Assembly: GCA_964623625.1 (NCBI GenBank)
Contig: CAZUUJ010000011.1
Coordinates: forward strand, 3,172-67,171
Direction: 5' to 3'
DNA from: CAZLGM01 sp964623625
GTDB taxonomy: Bacteria > Desulfobacterota > Desulfobulbia > Desulfobulbales > Desulfocapsaceae
Length of the DNA: 64,000 nt
Positions 54,144 to 63,936 of this stretch are shown here, piece after piece. Positions within the stretch are counted from its first letter, which is position 1. Each line of letters begins with the position of its first letter. Below the pieces are notes generated by a model that saw only the letters and a program-made list of their open reading frames with translations, was not told the origin of the DNA and ran no database searches. The position numbers and the translations under genes were made by a program.

Positions 54144-55439
54144 CTAAGCTGATTGTTCCTGTAACTCTATTGTGAACCAGAACTCAGTACCCTGATCTTC
54201 TCTGCTCTTGACGCCGATTGTTCCATCCATTAGGGCCACCAGTTGTTTGGAAATGGTTAGTCCGAGACCTACTCCGCCGTGCGCTCTGGTCATGGAACCA
54301 TCCGCCTGGATGAACGATTCGAAAATCGTTGCCTGTTTGGACTCGGCTATACCTTTACCGGTATCAGTTACCGCAAAGCGTAGGCGAAGGTTGTCTTTTT
54401 CTTTACCTTTTAAGCTGCAGACAACTTTAATATTACCGTGTGACGTGAATTTTATTGAGTTTTTAACCAGATTATGCAGTATTTGGCCAATTCGTCTCCG
54501 ATCACCTGTAAGATTCTCCGGGATGCGCGAATCGATATCGAACCTGAGTTGAAGTCCCTTCTGATCGACCTGAGCGCCAAAGTTTTTTTTCAGACCATTG
54601 AACAGATCGTTGAGGTTAAACTCTGCTTTTTCAAGCGCTATGTTTCCGGTTTCCAGGTTCGAGAAGTCAAATAGGTTGTTGATCAATATCATCAGGTCAT
54701 CAGACGAGTTACGAACCGTTTCGATATATTCCCTTTGCTCACTATTTAATTCCGTATCAAGCAGTATTTCGCTCATACCGATTATACCGTTCATTGGCGT
54801 CCGAAATTCATGGCTCATGTTGGCAAGAAACACGCTTTTGGCCTGATCGGCCTTTTGGGCTTCAACAGCCATTTTTTTCAGCTGCTGATAAGAATTGAAT
54901 CGGAAATGTTCGTATATCAAGCCAAGAATTGAAACGACTAGAAAAGATCCGAAAAAACGTATGGTTGCCACCAGGGAAAGTTCAGCTCCTGTCGCTTTGG
55001 GAAAAAGGAAAAAAGAGAGAGTGAGAAGCAATAAAAAACAGATTACAGCGATAAGCCCGTTCTTTTTACCAAGAAGAAAGAAGGCCGCCAGCGGAAAGGT
55101 ATAACACCAGAACAACCCGGAAAAGCTCCCTGAGCTTGAAAGCAACACAACAAGAAGGACCAGTGCAATCAAAATAGTGCCGGTAATTGTGGCCATCCGG
55201 ACGTTTTTCTCTTTTTTCTGATAGAAAAGATCACCAAGCATTAGAAAAAAACACAAAAAATCGACAACAAAGAGTTTGTATTGCCCTCCTGAGAGCCAAA
55301 TAATGGAAAACCCGATCAGAACGCAGAGCGCAACCAGCCTCAGGGCATTGAGAACCTCTATTTTTCGTAGACTGTTGGGGGAATAGGACTCAGGTAATCC
55401 AATCCGCAGATAGTTCTTAAAGAGTTGGCTGAAGTTCAT
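54144..55439 (-). CDS. Membrane-bound sensor histidine kinase
   Basis: A 431-residue kinase. The first 200 residues hold about six membrane helices, with no large periplasmic domain. The HisKA box is MSHEFRTPMNGIIGMSEILL, followed by N box LVKNSIKFT and the G boxes DTGKGIAESKQATIFESF and GVGLGLTISKQLV. Phosphotransfer partners are not adjacent and it has no receiver domain. It follows cutA by 12 bases, so it is probably co-transcribed. Its input may be membrane-associated or intramembrane. Confidence 0.92.
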   Translation of the reverse strand: MNFSQLFKNYLRIGLPESYSPNSLRKIEVLNALRLVALCVLIGFSIIWLSGGQYKLFVVDFLCFFLMLGDLFYQKKEKNVRMATITGTILIALVLLVVLLSSSGSFSGLFWCYTFPLAAFFLLGKKNGLIAVICFLLLLTLSFFLFPKATGAELSLVATIRFFGSFLVVSILGLIYEHFRFNSYQQLKKMAVEAQKADQAKSVFLANMSHEFRTPMNGIIGMSEILLDTELNSEQREYIETVRNSSDDLMILINNLFDFSNLETGNIALEKAEFNLNDLFNGLKKNFGAQVDQKGLQLRFDIDSRIPENLTGDRRRIGQILHNLVKNSIKFTSHGNIKVVCSLKGKEKDNLRLRFAVTDTGKGIAESKQATIFESFIQADGSMTRAHGGVGLGLTISKQLVALMDGTIGVKSREDQGTEFWFTIELQEQSA

Positions 55440-55450
55440 GTTTTGAGGAA

Positions 55451-55777
55451 TTAATCAGGATTCTGTAATTGATCTTCCAACCAATCACCATACTCCTGTG
55501 AGTGAGCGTATGTGGGTGTAGCGATAATTTCAGGGGTTTCGTACGGATGGTGTTCCTTAATACTTTTCTCCAACTGCTGATAGAGAGCGGAAACTGTTTT
55601 GACGGATAAACAATACTCCTGACTGTTTTCAATTTTTCCTTTCCATCGGTAAACGCTGGTAACCGGACCACTTACCTGGGCACATCCGGCAAGACGACTA
55701 TCAACGAGTATTTTGCCTATTTTTTTAGCCTCCTGCTTCGACTCGAAAGTAGTGGTAACCAGAATCATTTCGCTCAT
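55451..55777 (-). CDS. cutA: Divalent-cation tolerance protein CutA
   Basis: A 108-residue trimeric ferredoxin-like protein from ATG 55777, which has GGAG at seven bases; an upstream start would add 11 unlike residues. Conserved blocks are LVTTTFESKQEAKKIGK, LAGCAQV, SVYRWKGKIE and HPYETPEIIATP. It binds copper and other divalent ions in vitro; physiological role is unclear. It is followed by the histidine kinase gene. Confidence 0.92.
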   Translation of the reverse strand: MSEMILVTTTFESKQEAKKIGKILVDSRLAGCAQVSGPVTSVYRWKGKIENSQEYCLSVKTVSALYQQLEKSIKEHHPYETPEIIATPTYAHSQEYGDWLEDQLQNPD

Positions 55778-55911
55778 AAATAATCTCCTATTCACTTCCT
55801 TTTCAACCAAGATGCAGGTAGAATGACCGTTCAGCAGCTAAGTGCAAAAAGAGACAACCACACTGCAGGAGGTTGTTGCTTAGCTAAAATTATACTAATA
55901 AAAACGGGATT

Positions 55912-56718
55912 ATGCTATTTGTAATTGATGTCGGTAACACTCATACCGTAAGCGGATTATTCAAGGATAGCCAACTGATTCATCAGTTCAGGTTAAAATC
56001 AGACAAAGAGATGACCAGCGATGAAATCCTTGTTCAATATCATACGCTGTTTTCAATGGCTGGGATTTTACCTGAAAAGATCTCTGGAGTGGTCCTGGCC
56101 AGTGTTGTTCCTTCACTCCAGGCTTCCTGGCTCTTGTGTTGTGATAATTTACTTCATGACAATCTCAACCACCCGATTTTTATAGTAAATTTCAAGAGCG
56201 TCAGTGATCTTGTCACAGTAAAAATCAGTCACCCGGATGACGTCGGTGCCGACAGACTTGTCAATGCCATTGCGGGACATCACCATTACAAATGCGAATT
56301 GATTATCGTCGATTTTGGAACAGCAATTACCTTTGACTGTGTGACAGCAGAATGCGAATACCTGGGAGGTGCTATTTTCCCTGGGATTGGGATCTCAATG
56401 GAAGCGCTCTCCAGCAGGACTGCCAAACTGCCCCATATCGATATTTCCCAGCCGACCAGAACAGTCATCGGCAAAGACACCAGGCAGGCGATGACAAGTG
56501 GTGTCATGAATGGATACGGTTCACTCATTGATGGTATGATTGTCAAGATAAAAGAAGAAATGAATGGTGATCCTTCGGCTATTAAGGTGCTGGCAACCGG
56601 TGGGATGTCCAGTATTATTTCTAATTTTACAGACAGTTTTGATCATGTCGACCCCCAACTCACCTTAAAAGGCCTTGAGTTGATCTATCGGAAAATGAAA
56701 CCATCATGGGAAAAGTGA
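55912..56718 (+). CDS. coaX: Type III pantothenate kinase
   Basis: A 268-residue ASKHA-fold kinase, first step of coenzyme A synthesis. The phosphate motif DVGNTHTVSGLF, the PDDVGADRLVNA region, DFGTAITFDCV and GGAIFPGIGISMEAL are present. CoaX is not feedback inhibited by CoA, in contrast to CoaA. It overlaps the next gene by 13 bases. Confidence 0.95.
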   Translation: MLFVIDVGNTHTVSGLFKDSQLIHQFRLKSDKEMTSDEILVQYHTLFSMAGILPEKISGVVLASVVPSLQASWLLCCDNLLHDNLNHPIFIVNFKSVSDLVTVKISHPDDVGADRLVNAIAGHHHYKCELIIVDFGTAITFDCVTAECEYLGGAIFPGIGISMEALSSRTAKLPHIDISQPTRTVIGKDTRQAMTSGVMNGYGSLIDGMIVKIKEEMNGDPSAIKVLATGGMSSIISNFTDSFDHVDPQLTLKGLELIYRKMKPSWEK

Positions 56719-57632
56719 TTACCCCTTCACCTTTAAAAAAGGGTGATTGCATAGGGATTTTTGCCCCTGCCGGGTATCCGGAAGACCTCGACTGTTATTA
56801 TCGGGGTATTCATCTGCTAAAAGAATACGGATTCAGGGTTAAGCAACCGGCCCGATTCTGGCCGGGAGAAGATTATCTCGCCGACAGCGATTACAACCGT
56901 AGCGAGGAGCTAAACAGGCTCTGGAATGACCCGACGGTGAATGGACTGCTGGCACTGCGTGGAGGGTACGGCTGCCTCCGGATACTGGATACAATCGATT
57001 TGAAAGCTGTAAAACGGTATCCGAAACTGTTGGTCGGTTTCTCGGACATCAGTTTGCTGCACAGCTATTTAAATCAACAAACGGGTCTGGTGACTATGCA
57101 TGGTCCGGTATTAACCACATTGCCAGCACTTGATAGACCTTCAATGAACAGGTTCCTATACAGTCTGCTTGGAAAATGGAACCGCGAAATTGTGTGTTCC
57201 GGTCTTGAAATACTTAAAGACGCTGATACAACACAGGGTATTTTGACCGGAGGTAATCTCTCCAGTCTGGCAACACTTCTTGGAACAAAGTTTAAACCCG
57301 ACTGGAGAGGCAGGATTGTTTTTTTAGAAGACGTCCAAGAGCCGATTTACCGGTTGGACAGGCTGTTTACCCAACTGACTCTTGCAGGAATGTTTGATGG
57401 AATTGCCGGATTGATTCTTGGCGATTTCTCCACCTCACCCAAGCAGGACAGCATGGAAAAAATACAACATACCGAAAAAGTGTGGAACCGTGTCCTTGAA
57501 CTGACCACCGATCTCCAGATACCTGTCTGGGGTGGTTTCAGCACAGGCCATATATCCAACAACATGACCCTGCCGGTGGGAGCCGTTGCAGTTATGAATT
57601 CAAGAAAAGGTGTTTTGGAATTTATGTCATAA
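56706..57632 (+). CDS. ldcA: Muramoyltetrapeptide LD-carboxypeptidase (S66 family)
   Basis: A 308-residue serine peptidase that trims the terminal D-Ala from recycled murein tetrapeptides. IGIFAPAG, the nucleophile region LRGGYGCLRIL, LVGFSDISLLHSYL, LTGGNLSSLATLLGT and the late GGFSTGHISNN containing the catalytic His fit S66. No signal peptide, so cytosolic. The start overlaps coaX. Confidence 0.9.
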   Translation: MGKVITPSPLKKGDCIGIFAPAGYPEDLDCYYRGIHLLKEYGFRVKQPARFWPGEDYLADSDYNRSEELNRLWNDPTVNGLLALRGGYGCLRILDTIDLKAVKRYPKLLVGFSDISLLHSYLNQQTGLVTMHGPVLTTLPALDRPSMNRFLYSLLGKWNREIVCSGLEILKDADTTQGILTGGNLSSLATLLGTKFKPDWRGRIVFLEDVQEPIYRLDRLFTQLTLAGMFDGIAGLILGDFSTSPKQDSMEKIQHTEKVWNRVLELTTDLQIPVWGGFSTGHISNNMTLPVGAVAVMNSRKGVLEFMS

Positions 57633-57736
57633 GGGTTTGACTTGTCATCAGGATGGTGTTAGTTTCTTCCTCTATTAACTACACATTAGTCGTTTTCTAT
57701 TGATGTCCTTGTAAGCAAACACAAATCGATAAACGC

Positions 57737-58219
57737 ATGATTTTCACTCCTATGAAATCTCATACCGCTTTTTCCAACAGATATATCCAAATCGGATTAT
57801 TGACCTTGGCATTGTTTTTAACTTCCACCGCACTTTGCCTCGCCAACCATGTGAGTGTCAAGGGTGAAAACGTCAATGTCCGTACAGGTCCATCGAAAAA
57901 GAAACCTGTCTATATGGAACTCGCAAAAGGGTATCCCCTGGTTATTGTTGGTCGCAAGGGAGACTGGGTCAAAGTAAGGGATTATGAGGGTGATAACGGC
58001 TGGGTTCATTCCAGTCTGGTTGAGAAAGGAAAAACCTTAATTGTCAATGCCATAACCAAAATCAATATGCGCGCCGGCCCTTCCACCAGAAACAGGATTA
58101 TTGCCGAAGTGTACCGCGGAGTCGTGTTGACCAAACTTGGCCGAAAGGGTCGATGGATCAAAGTGAAACACGATGAGGGGATGGTGGGATGGATCTATAA
58201 ACCCCTGCTCTGGCCCTGA
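57737..58219 (+). CDS. Secreted protein with two bacterial SH3 domains
   Basis: A 160-residue protein with a signal peptide (IGLLTLALFLTSTALCLA) and two SH3b repeats: VKGENVNVRTGPSKKKPVYME at about 38-58 with WVKVRDYEGDNGWVHSSLV, and ITKINMRAGPSTRNRIIAEV with WIKVKHDEGMVGWIYKPLL. SH3b units bind cell wall or proteins. Its downstream neighbour is convergent, so it is monocistronic. No enzymatic domain. Confidence 0.88.
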   Translation: MIFTPMKSHTAFSNRYIQIGLLTLALFLTSTALCLANHVSVKGENVNVRTGPSKKKPVYMELAKGYPLVIVGRKGDWVKVRDYEGDNGWVHSSLVEKGKTLIVNAITKINMRAGPSTRNRIIAEVYRGVVLTKLGRKGRWIKVKHDEGMVGWIYKPLLWP

Positions 58220-58267
58220 AACCGGGTTTATTCAAATTAATCCTTTCGAGTATGGGATTTGCCTTTT

Positions 58268-58291
58268 TGAATCTGTATCAGATTCATTTTT
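58268..58291 (+). terminator. Intrinsic terminator overlapping the helicase stop
   Basis: TGAATCTG (58268-58275), three-base loop, CAGATTCA (58279-58286), then TTTTT. It follows the SH3 gene and overlaps the stop codon of the convergent helicase gene. A T-run also precedes it, so it may serve both strands. Confidence 0.8.
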
Positions 58292-61271
58292 CAAGCACGT
58301 TTAGAATCGTCATCTCCAGGTTTAGCGGTAACCGTACGATCTTTCCGCTTTTATTCTTGAAAAGCAGGAAACCATGTTCAAGTCCATGCAGAAAAAGGTT
58401 TCTGGTGATCTCGACATCTTTTCTGCAGTAGTGAACGATTTTAGCGATCTCACCCTCTTTGTACCATTTCAACGCCTGCAGCCCATCTGCGGATTTCTCA
58501 ATACCCAAGGTGTGGGCGGCCAAACTGTTCAGGCTGATCCGATATCCAAGCTGATTATGAACTTCTTCAAGCAGGTCAACATTGGGCAATCTCTGAAGAT
58601 CTCTGTCGGTGTATTTCGACAGCACCCGGTTGTCGAACCGTTTATTATTGAAACCGATAACCAGATCAAGTTCAGAGAGATGATTCACCAGTTTATCAAT
58701 CTCATCTTCCAGGTAGGTAATATAGCCGTCTATCTGTGAATCATAGACAACAGCTACGGAAATTCCCATCTCTTCGGCTTTATGCCAGCCGCCAACCTCC
58801 TGAGCTGAACGCTTGGTCTCGACATCAAACAACCCGAAGCGAGACGGTAGAGCATCAAGCCCCTTTTTGCCGCTTTCCTTCGGCAGTTTTGGTAAACCAC
58901 TAGGTTTATTTTTTATTTTAGAACGCTTGGAGCCCGATTTCTGAGCCATGATTTTTTGCAGTAGCGTCAGGCAGCCATTCTTGTCGATTGGACGATTGCC
59001 CGACCCACATTTTGGTGAATGCACGCATGATGGACATCCGGTTTCACAAGAACAACTTGAAACCGTTTTGAAGGTTGTTGTAATCAGTTTATCAAATTGG
59101 TTATAAGCTTCGCTGCAAAGTCCTGCCCCACCTGTGTATCCGTCATAAATAAAAACAGTGGCCAGTTCAGTCTGCTCATGAATAACACAGGATATACCGC
59201 CGATATCATTACGGTCACAGAGAATCAACAAAGGAAACATGGCTATCATTGCGTGTTCCATCGCATGAATGGAACCCATAAAATGATGCTTCTCCCGTTC
59301 CATCCACTGTTGAACAGCCGGATCGATCTCTATCCACACACCTTCTGTTTCAAGCAGCTGCTCCGGGAGATCAAGGGGGATTGTATTAATCAGTTTGCCT
59401 GTATTTTTATTTCTTTTCTGGTATCCTGTGACCTGCTCAGTCACTGTTAACGGGCCGAAGCGAACGCGGCAGCCAAAGACGGCTTTTTCAGCAAGGACAT
59501 CAAGAATTTCCGTTTGCTTGTTTGAAGTGGCCCTGGTGTAATAGGGCACCCGAGCTTCGGTGGCTATTACTTCCTTGGCTCCCAGGTCGAGTTTTTCTAT
59601 CAACCAGCTTTGTGCCCTGTGGATGTAGAGGGCTCCAGGATGACATTCTTTGAGGGACCGGAGCGAATCGATTTCTCCGAGCACCTCTCCGCTTGAACTG
59701 TTTATAATGGACAGCTGATTGCCACCACCCCTTAAGTTGATCTGCCGCTGGGGATATTTGCGGCTTGAGAAGTATTGGTCGCCTGATCCGCTTTGCAGAA
59801 GGACCGACTGACCACAGAGAGATTCGATGGTTCTCCTGACCGGCTCTTCACGGCAGAGGCGCTCTTCCACATGAAGAGGATATTCGGCAGCAACGCAGCT
59901 GAGCTGCGACTCCATAATAGTGGGGTTTTCTGGATTGATGACGGCTGATTCGACATTACGCCTAAAGAAATCGTCCGGATTTCGCATAAAATACTGATCA
60001 AGAGCGTCTTCCTGAGCGATCAGAACTACTGCCGACTCTCTGCCGCCCCGCCCTACTCTGCCACCCCGCTGATAGGAAGCCATGATCGAGCCCGGATAAC
60101 CGACCAGCAGACAGAGGTCCAGATCACCGATGTCAATACCAAGTTCAAGAGCTGAAGTGGAAATCACCGCCAGCAGTTGACCATTCGCCAGCTGCTGTTC
60201 GATCTCTCTTCGTTCTTCAGGCAGAAAACCGGCCCGATAAGAAGAGAGTTTTTGGGCAAGTCTTCCAAGTTTCGGCCGTGTCCACAGGGTGATCAGTTCG
60301 GTCATTTTTCTCGACTGAGTGTAGACTATGGTTCTCAGTTTTCTTTTCACCGCTGCTTCGACCATTTGACCGGCTGTGTGGGCTGCTGAATCCCAAGGAT
60401 TGAGAAGCAGTACATGCTTTGCTGCCTGCGGAGCGCCTGACTCGGTTACCACTTTAACGGGCCGGGAGATAAGCTTCTCGCCGAACTGCTGGGGATTACC
60501 AATGGTTGCCGAGAGCATGATGACGGCCGGATCGGCTCCGTAATGGTTGGCAAGACGAATGAGCCGTCTAAAAACCCAACTCATATGGGAGCCGAAAACG
60601 CCTCGATAGCTGTGCACTTCATCAACAACCAGGAAACGGAGTTGTCTGAAAAAATGACTCCAACTTTCGTGATACGGCAGGAATGACAGGTGCAGCATGT
60701 CCGGATTGGACAACAGAACAGGTGGAGTTTCCTTGCGAATCCGACTTCGCTTATATTGTGAGGTATCACCATCATATATTTGGGCGATACTGGTTGAGTC
60801 GTTTGGAAGCAGATCACCCAAATGACCCCCCATCGCTGTTATGACTCTGAGCTGGTCTTGGGCCAGTGCTTTTAGTGGATACAGATACAGTGCGTGGGAC
60901 CGTGGGTCTTGCAGCAGCTGCTCGAAGAAGCAGAGATTATAGATAAGGCTTTTCCCGGAAGCGGTCGGTGTTGAAACGATAACACTTTCGTTTTTCCTTA
61001 TATTGTTGATAGCCTCTCTCTGGTGGGAATAGAGCGATGGGTATCCCATGTCCACAATTTTGGCGACAAGACTCTTATCCATGTCGGATGGAAATTCACA
61101 GGTAACAGCCTGCTGTTTTTCAAATGTTTTTTTTGCAACAATCTGGGGAGCAAATCGGGGAGAATCGTATAATGAGTCCAGATATTCTGCGATCGTGGCA
61201 GTTCGATGGGAGCTGGGAGCAGGGACATCCATATTATTTGGAGTCGATTCTTCGTTTTTCCGACAACGCAC
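58284..61271 (-). CDS. DEAD/DEAH helicase fused to a DEDD exonuclease domain (MrfA-MrfB-like)
   Basis: A 995-residue protein from GTG 61271; ATG 61232 is an alternative and neither has a strong ribosome site. Residues 50-500 are an SF2 helicase: Walker A PTASGKS, DEVH box, SATIG, and the GRVGRGGRESAVVLIAQ motif VI. The DUF1998 region carries four Cys (CSCETGCPSCVHSPKCG, about 725-750). This is the Hrq1/YprA (MrfA) helicase family. From about 800 the protein adds an RNase H-like exonuclease: FDVETKR, GFNNKRFDNRVL and HYCRKDVEITR supply the acidic residues. B. subtilis encodes these as separate MrfA and MrfB, which repair mitomycin-type damage; here they are one chain. Confidence 0.9.
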   Translation of the reverse strand: MRCRKNEESTPNNMDVPAPSSHRTATIAEYLDSLYDSPRFAPQIVAKKTFEKQQAVTCEFPSDMDKSLVAKIVDMGYPSLYSHQREAINNIRKNESVIVSTPTASGKSLIYNLCFFEQLLQDPRSHALYLYPLKALAQDQLRVITAMGGHLGDLLPNDSTSIAQIYDGDTSQYKRSRIRKETPPVLLSNPDMLHLSFLPYHESWSHFFRQLRFLVVDEVHSYRGVFGSHMSWVFRRLIRLANHYGADPAVIMLSATIGNPQQFGEKLISRPVKVVTESGAPQAAKHVLLLNPWDSAAHTAGQMVEAAVKRKLRTIVYTQSRKMTELITLWTRPKLGRLAQKLSSYRAGFLPEERREIEQQLANGQLLAVISTSALELGIDIGDLDLCLLVGYPGSIMASYQRGGRVGRGGRESAVVLIAQEDALDQYFMRNPDDFFRRNVESAVINPENPTIMESQLSCVAAEYPLHVEERLCREEPVRRTIESLCGQSVLLQSGSGDQYFSSRKYPQRQINLRGGGNQLSIINSSSGEVLGEIDSLRSLKECHPGALYIHRAQSWLIEKLDLGAKEVIATEARVPYYTRATSNKQTEILDVLAEKAVFGCRVRFGPLTVTEQVTGYQKRNKNTGKLINTIPLDLPEQLLETEGVWIEIDPAVQQWMEREKHHFMGSIHAMEHAMIAMFPLLILCDRNDIGGISCVIHEQTELATVFIYDGYTGGAGLCSEAYNQFDKLITTTFKTVSSCSCETGCPSCVHSPKCGSGNRPIDKNGCLTLLQKIMAQKSGSKRSKIKNKPSGLPKLPKESGKKGLDALPSRFGLFDVETKRSAQEVGGWHKAEEMGISVAVVYDSQIDGYITYLEDEIDKLVNHLSELDLVIGFNNKRFDNRVLSKYTDRDLQRLPNVDLLEEVHNQLGYRISLNSLAAHTLGIEKSADGLQALKWYKEGEIAKIVHYCRKDVEITRNLFLHGLEHGFLLFKNKSGKIVRLPLNLEMTILNVLEK

Positions 61272-61427
61272 TATTCCAAGAAAGGGGTTGCCTAAAGATA
61301 AGAGAATGTATATTTTGCAATTTTGTCCGCATTCCAGGCAAAAGAGAATACGAAATATCGACTTATCCCGGTATCATCCCATACTCTTATTGAATACTCA
61401 ACGATAAACGGATAGCCACACGAACGT

Positions 61428-63125
61428 ATGACGACCATTGCCACCTTAGGACCTATAGGCTCCGACTGTTATCGAGCTGTCAAGGAGCACGATTCAAATG
61501 CTGAAATAATTTTGTTTCGTCGACTTCAGGATGCCTTTGACTGCTTTGTCCGGAACAAATCAGACCAGCTTCTTATTCCGGTTTATAATACCAGGGAGGG
61601 TGAAAGCAGAGAATATTTCAAGCTGCTTGAGAACATGGAAAAAGGCTATTGGATCGACAATGTGGTTTTACCCATTCATCTTTCCCTTGGCTCTGTTGTC
61701 GACAAAGAAAACGTTGGACCCATAGAGGTCATCGTTGGTCGTGGCTCTGTCTTTAATCAGTGCCGGGATTATATCGATACTCATTTTCCCGAAGCAACCC
61801 TGATGACGGTTCAGGATATTGAGCGCTCGATCCGGACGATTAAAGAGCAGAATTTGTCCAATTATCTTATCGTCGATTCTGAAGAACTATTAAGGGAGCA
61901 AGGTATCAAGCTCCTTGTAAGAGAACTGGTCCCACACAATAAGACCCGTTTTGCCCTGATCGGCAATCAACCAGCTGATTCGACCGGTTATGACGCAACT
62001 GCGGTGATTACCCGTCCACTGAAAGATCGCGTCGGTATGCTGGTGGACATTCTGGGTGAATTCACCCGCAGGGGAATTAATATTCTCGATTTGCGAACCG
62101 AAAACGATATCAAAACCCAGAAGCTGCAAATTTACATTGAAGCTGAAGGACATATTGATGACAGACTTCTCAGCGATGCCCTAAAAAGTCTTGAGCAATC
62201 CGTTATACAGGAAAAGGATTCGATCAAGTTTCTTGGCTCCTTTCCACGAGTCGATATGCGGATCAAGAAAATCAAGTCATTTGGTTTTATCGGAACCGGG
62301 GATATGTCGATCTGGTTTGCACAGAAATTGGAAAGCGAGGGGTATCAAGTGGTGTTAACCGGGAGAACAACAGATCTGCGCCCAGAGGAGATGGTACCGG
62401 ACGTTGATGTTGTGGTCATCTGTGTGCCCATATCCCTCACCTCGACTACAATTCGAGAATACGGGCATCTGCTTCGTGACGGTCAGGCATTAATTCTGCT
62501 CGCAGGCGAGTCAGAGAATACCTTGGACACGGCAATGGAAGTAACCGGTGAAGGTGTAGAGCTGATGCTGGTTCACAATCTTTGGGGGCCCCAGGCCTTA
62601 ACGATGAAAGATAAAAACGCAGCTGTCGTCCGCACTGAACGTTCAGGTGGATTCTGTTCGGAATTCGAAGCTTTTCTCTATAAACACGGAGCCGACATCT
62701 ATCAGGACAGCAAAACCAAACATGACCTGCTGATGGGTGTCGGGCAGAAACTGCCGACCACTATTTCGGTGGCCCTGGCCATGTCACTCAAAGAGCACAA
62801 GATCGACTGCAACGACATAACCAGCCATTCGACGTTGACGTCATTATACGGCATTTTGGCCATGACCAGAGTCCACTATCAGAATCCGAGGACCTATGCC
62901 GAAATCATGGCGACTTCGGGGGATGGCCGGAAAATTGTGCGTTCATTTATCGAGAACCTCTCTCACATCATCGACCTTGCCGAGAATCAGGAAATCGACC
63001 AATTGTGTGAGTTGATGAATGATAATCGCTATTACCTGACCGAACCTTTTCTGCAAGCCGGAATGAAAAAGGCCAAAGCGGTCGACGATATCTTGTTGGA
63101 GCCGGGGCTCAAACCGGCCGGTTGA
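61428..63125 (+). CDS. Prephenate dehydratase-ACT-prephenate dehydrogenase fusion
   Basis: A 565-residue protein joining both branches after prephenate. Residues 1-180 are a PheA-type dehydratase with ATLGPIGSDC, VVLPIHLSLGSV and the catalytic TRF in HNKTRFALIG. Residues about 190-270 are an ACT domain, where the usual ESRP Phe-binding motif reads RTEND. Residues 280-560 are a TyrA-type dehydrogenase with GFIGTGDMSIWFAQKL, then HNLWGPQALTM with the likely catalytic His. No chorismate mutase domain is present. It would make phenylpyruvate and hydroxyphenylpyruvate from one chain. ATG 61428 is unambiguous; divergent from the helicase gene. Confidence 0.88.
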   Translation: MTTIATLGPIGSDCYRAVKEHDSNAEIILFRRLQDAFDCFVRNKSDQLLIPVYNTREGESREYFKLLENMEKGYWIDNVVLPIHLSLGSVVDKENVGPIEVIVGRGSVFNQCRDYIDTHFPEATLMTVQDIERSIRTIKEQNLSNYLIVDSEELLREQGIKLLVRELVPHNKTRFALIGNQPADSTGYDATAVITRPLKDRVGMLVDILGEFTRRGINILDLRTENDIKTQKLQIYIEAEGHIDDRLLSDALKSLEQSVIQEKDSIKFLGSFPRVDMRIKKIKSFGFIGTGDMSIWFAQKLESEGYQVVLTGRTTDLRPEEMVPDVDVVVICVPISLTSTTIREYGHLLRDGQALILLAGESENTLDTAMEVTGEGVELMLVHNLWGPQALTMKDKNAAVVRTERSGGFCSEFEAFLYKHGADIYQDSKTKHDLLMGVGQKLPTTISVALAMSLKEHKIDCNDITSHSTLTSLYGILAMTRVHYQNPRTYAEIMATSGDGRKIVRSFIENLSHIIDLAENQEIDQLCELMNDNRYYLTEPFLQAGMKKAKAVDDILLEPGLKPAG

Positions 63126-63163
63126 TTCAAACTTTTAGAAATATAAATAAACCTGGAGTTACC

Positions 63164-63814
63164 ATGCTGCAAAATGATTTAAGTTTCCTCGATGAGGAAC
63201 ATGTTTGTCCCCACTGTCAGTCAAAAATGTTGTGCTGTCAGGCCCCTCCGGTTCATGTTGGAGATGGGCTTGGTTGGGGATCGGAAGCAATGTTCATCTG
63301 TTTGAGTGATGCATGCCCTCTTTTTCTCAAAGGATGGGAAAACGTTGAGGCTAATTACGGCCATCACGCCTCGTACAGATACATGGAACTGCCCGGTTCC
63401 AAAGAAGGCAATCTTATGATGGTCGGCAATAAAGACGCCTTCAAAGCTTCAGTTATTGATCGCAAAGAAATCAAAAGACAAAACGAACGGTACCAAAAAG
63501 AAAAAGAAGCCATCGCCCAACTGGACACTTGTGTGGAGGAAGGCAATCTTGAACCTGTTCTCTTTCTGATTCTTGATGAAGCGGCAAACGTCACAGACCG
63601 CAGACGCGCTATTTCGCTTCTACCGGAACTCAACGATCTTAATTGTATCGAGCCTATCAAAAATCATACTTTCAGGGACAGTTCCCTTGAGCAGGAATGT
63701 GGAATGATTATTCATAAGCTACTCAATACCAATTTTTTAAAAGAATGCCCCTACTGTGCTGAATTGGTCAAAATCAGAGCTAAAAAATGTATGCACTGTA
63801 AAGAAGATGTGTAA
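63164..63814 (+). CDS. Zinc-ribbon protein of unknown function
   Basis: A 216-residue protein from ATG 63164, which has GGAG at six bases; a TTG at 63122 overlapping the previous gene is weaker. Paired cysteines occur at both ends: CPHCQSKMLCC and CLSDACPLF at the N-terminus, CPYCAELVKIRAKKCMHC at the C-terminus. The middle is helical with a repeat-like ISLLPELNDLNCIEPI segment resembling HEAT-type repeats. Co-transcription with the prephenate fusion is likely. I do not recognise a named family. Confidence 0.75.
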   Translation: MLQNDLSFLDEEHVCPHCQSKMLCCQAPPVHVGDGLGWGSEAMFICLSDACPLFLKGWENVEANYGHHASYRYMELPGSKEGNLMMVGNKDAFKASVIDRKEIKRQNERYQKEKEAIAQLDTCVEEGNLEPVLFLILDEAANVTDRRRAISLLPELNDLNCIEPIKNHTFRDSSLEQECGMIIHKLLNTNFLKECPYCAELVKIRAKKCMHCKEDV

Positions 63815-63877
63815 CCTGTCTGCTGTTAGGATGTTTTTTCTGTTGGATAGCTGTTTGTGTAATCGGCCTTTTTAAAC

Positions 63878-63906
63878 TTGCAAATCCTCTGTTGAGTGGG
63901 TATAAG
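63878..63906 (+). promoter_or_regulatory. Sigma70-type promoter of tRNA-His
   Basis: TTGCAA (63878-63883), exactly 17 bases, then TATAAG (63901-63906), placed 30 bases before the tRNA. Confidence 0.75.
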
Positions 63907-63936
63907 ATAGCCGTTTTAGTATTCGAACGACTTGTG

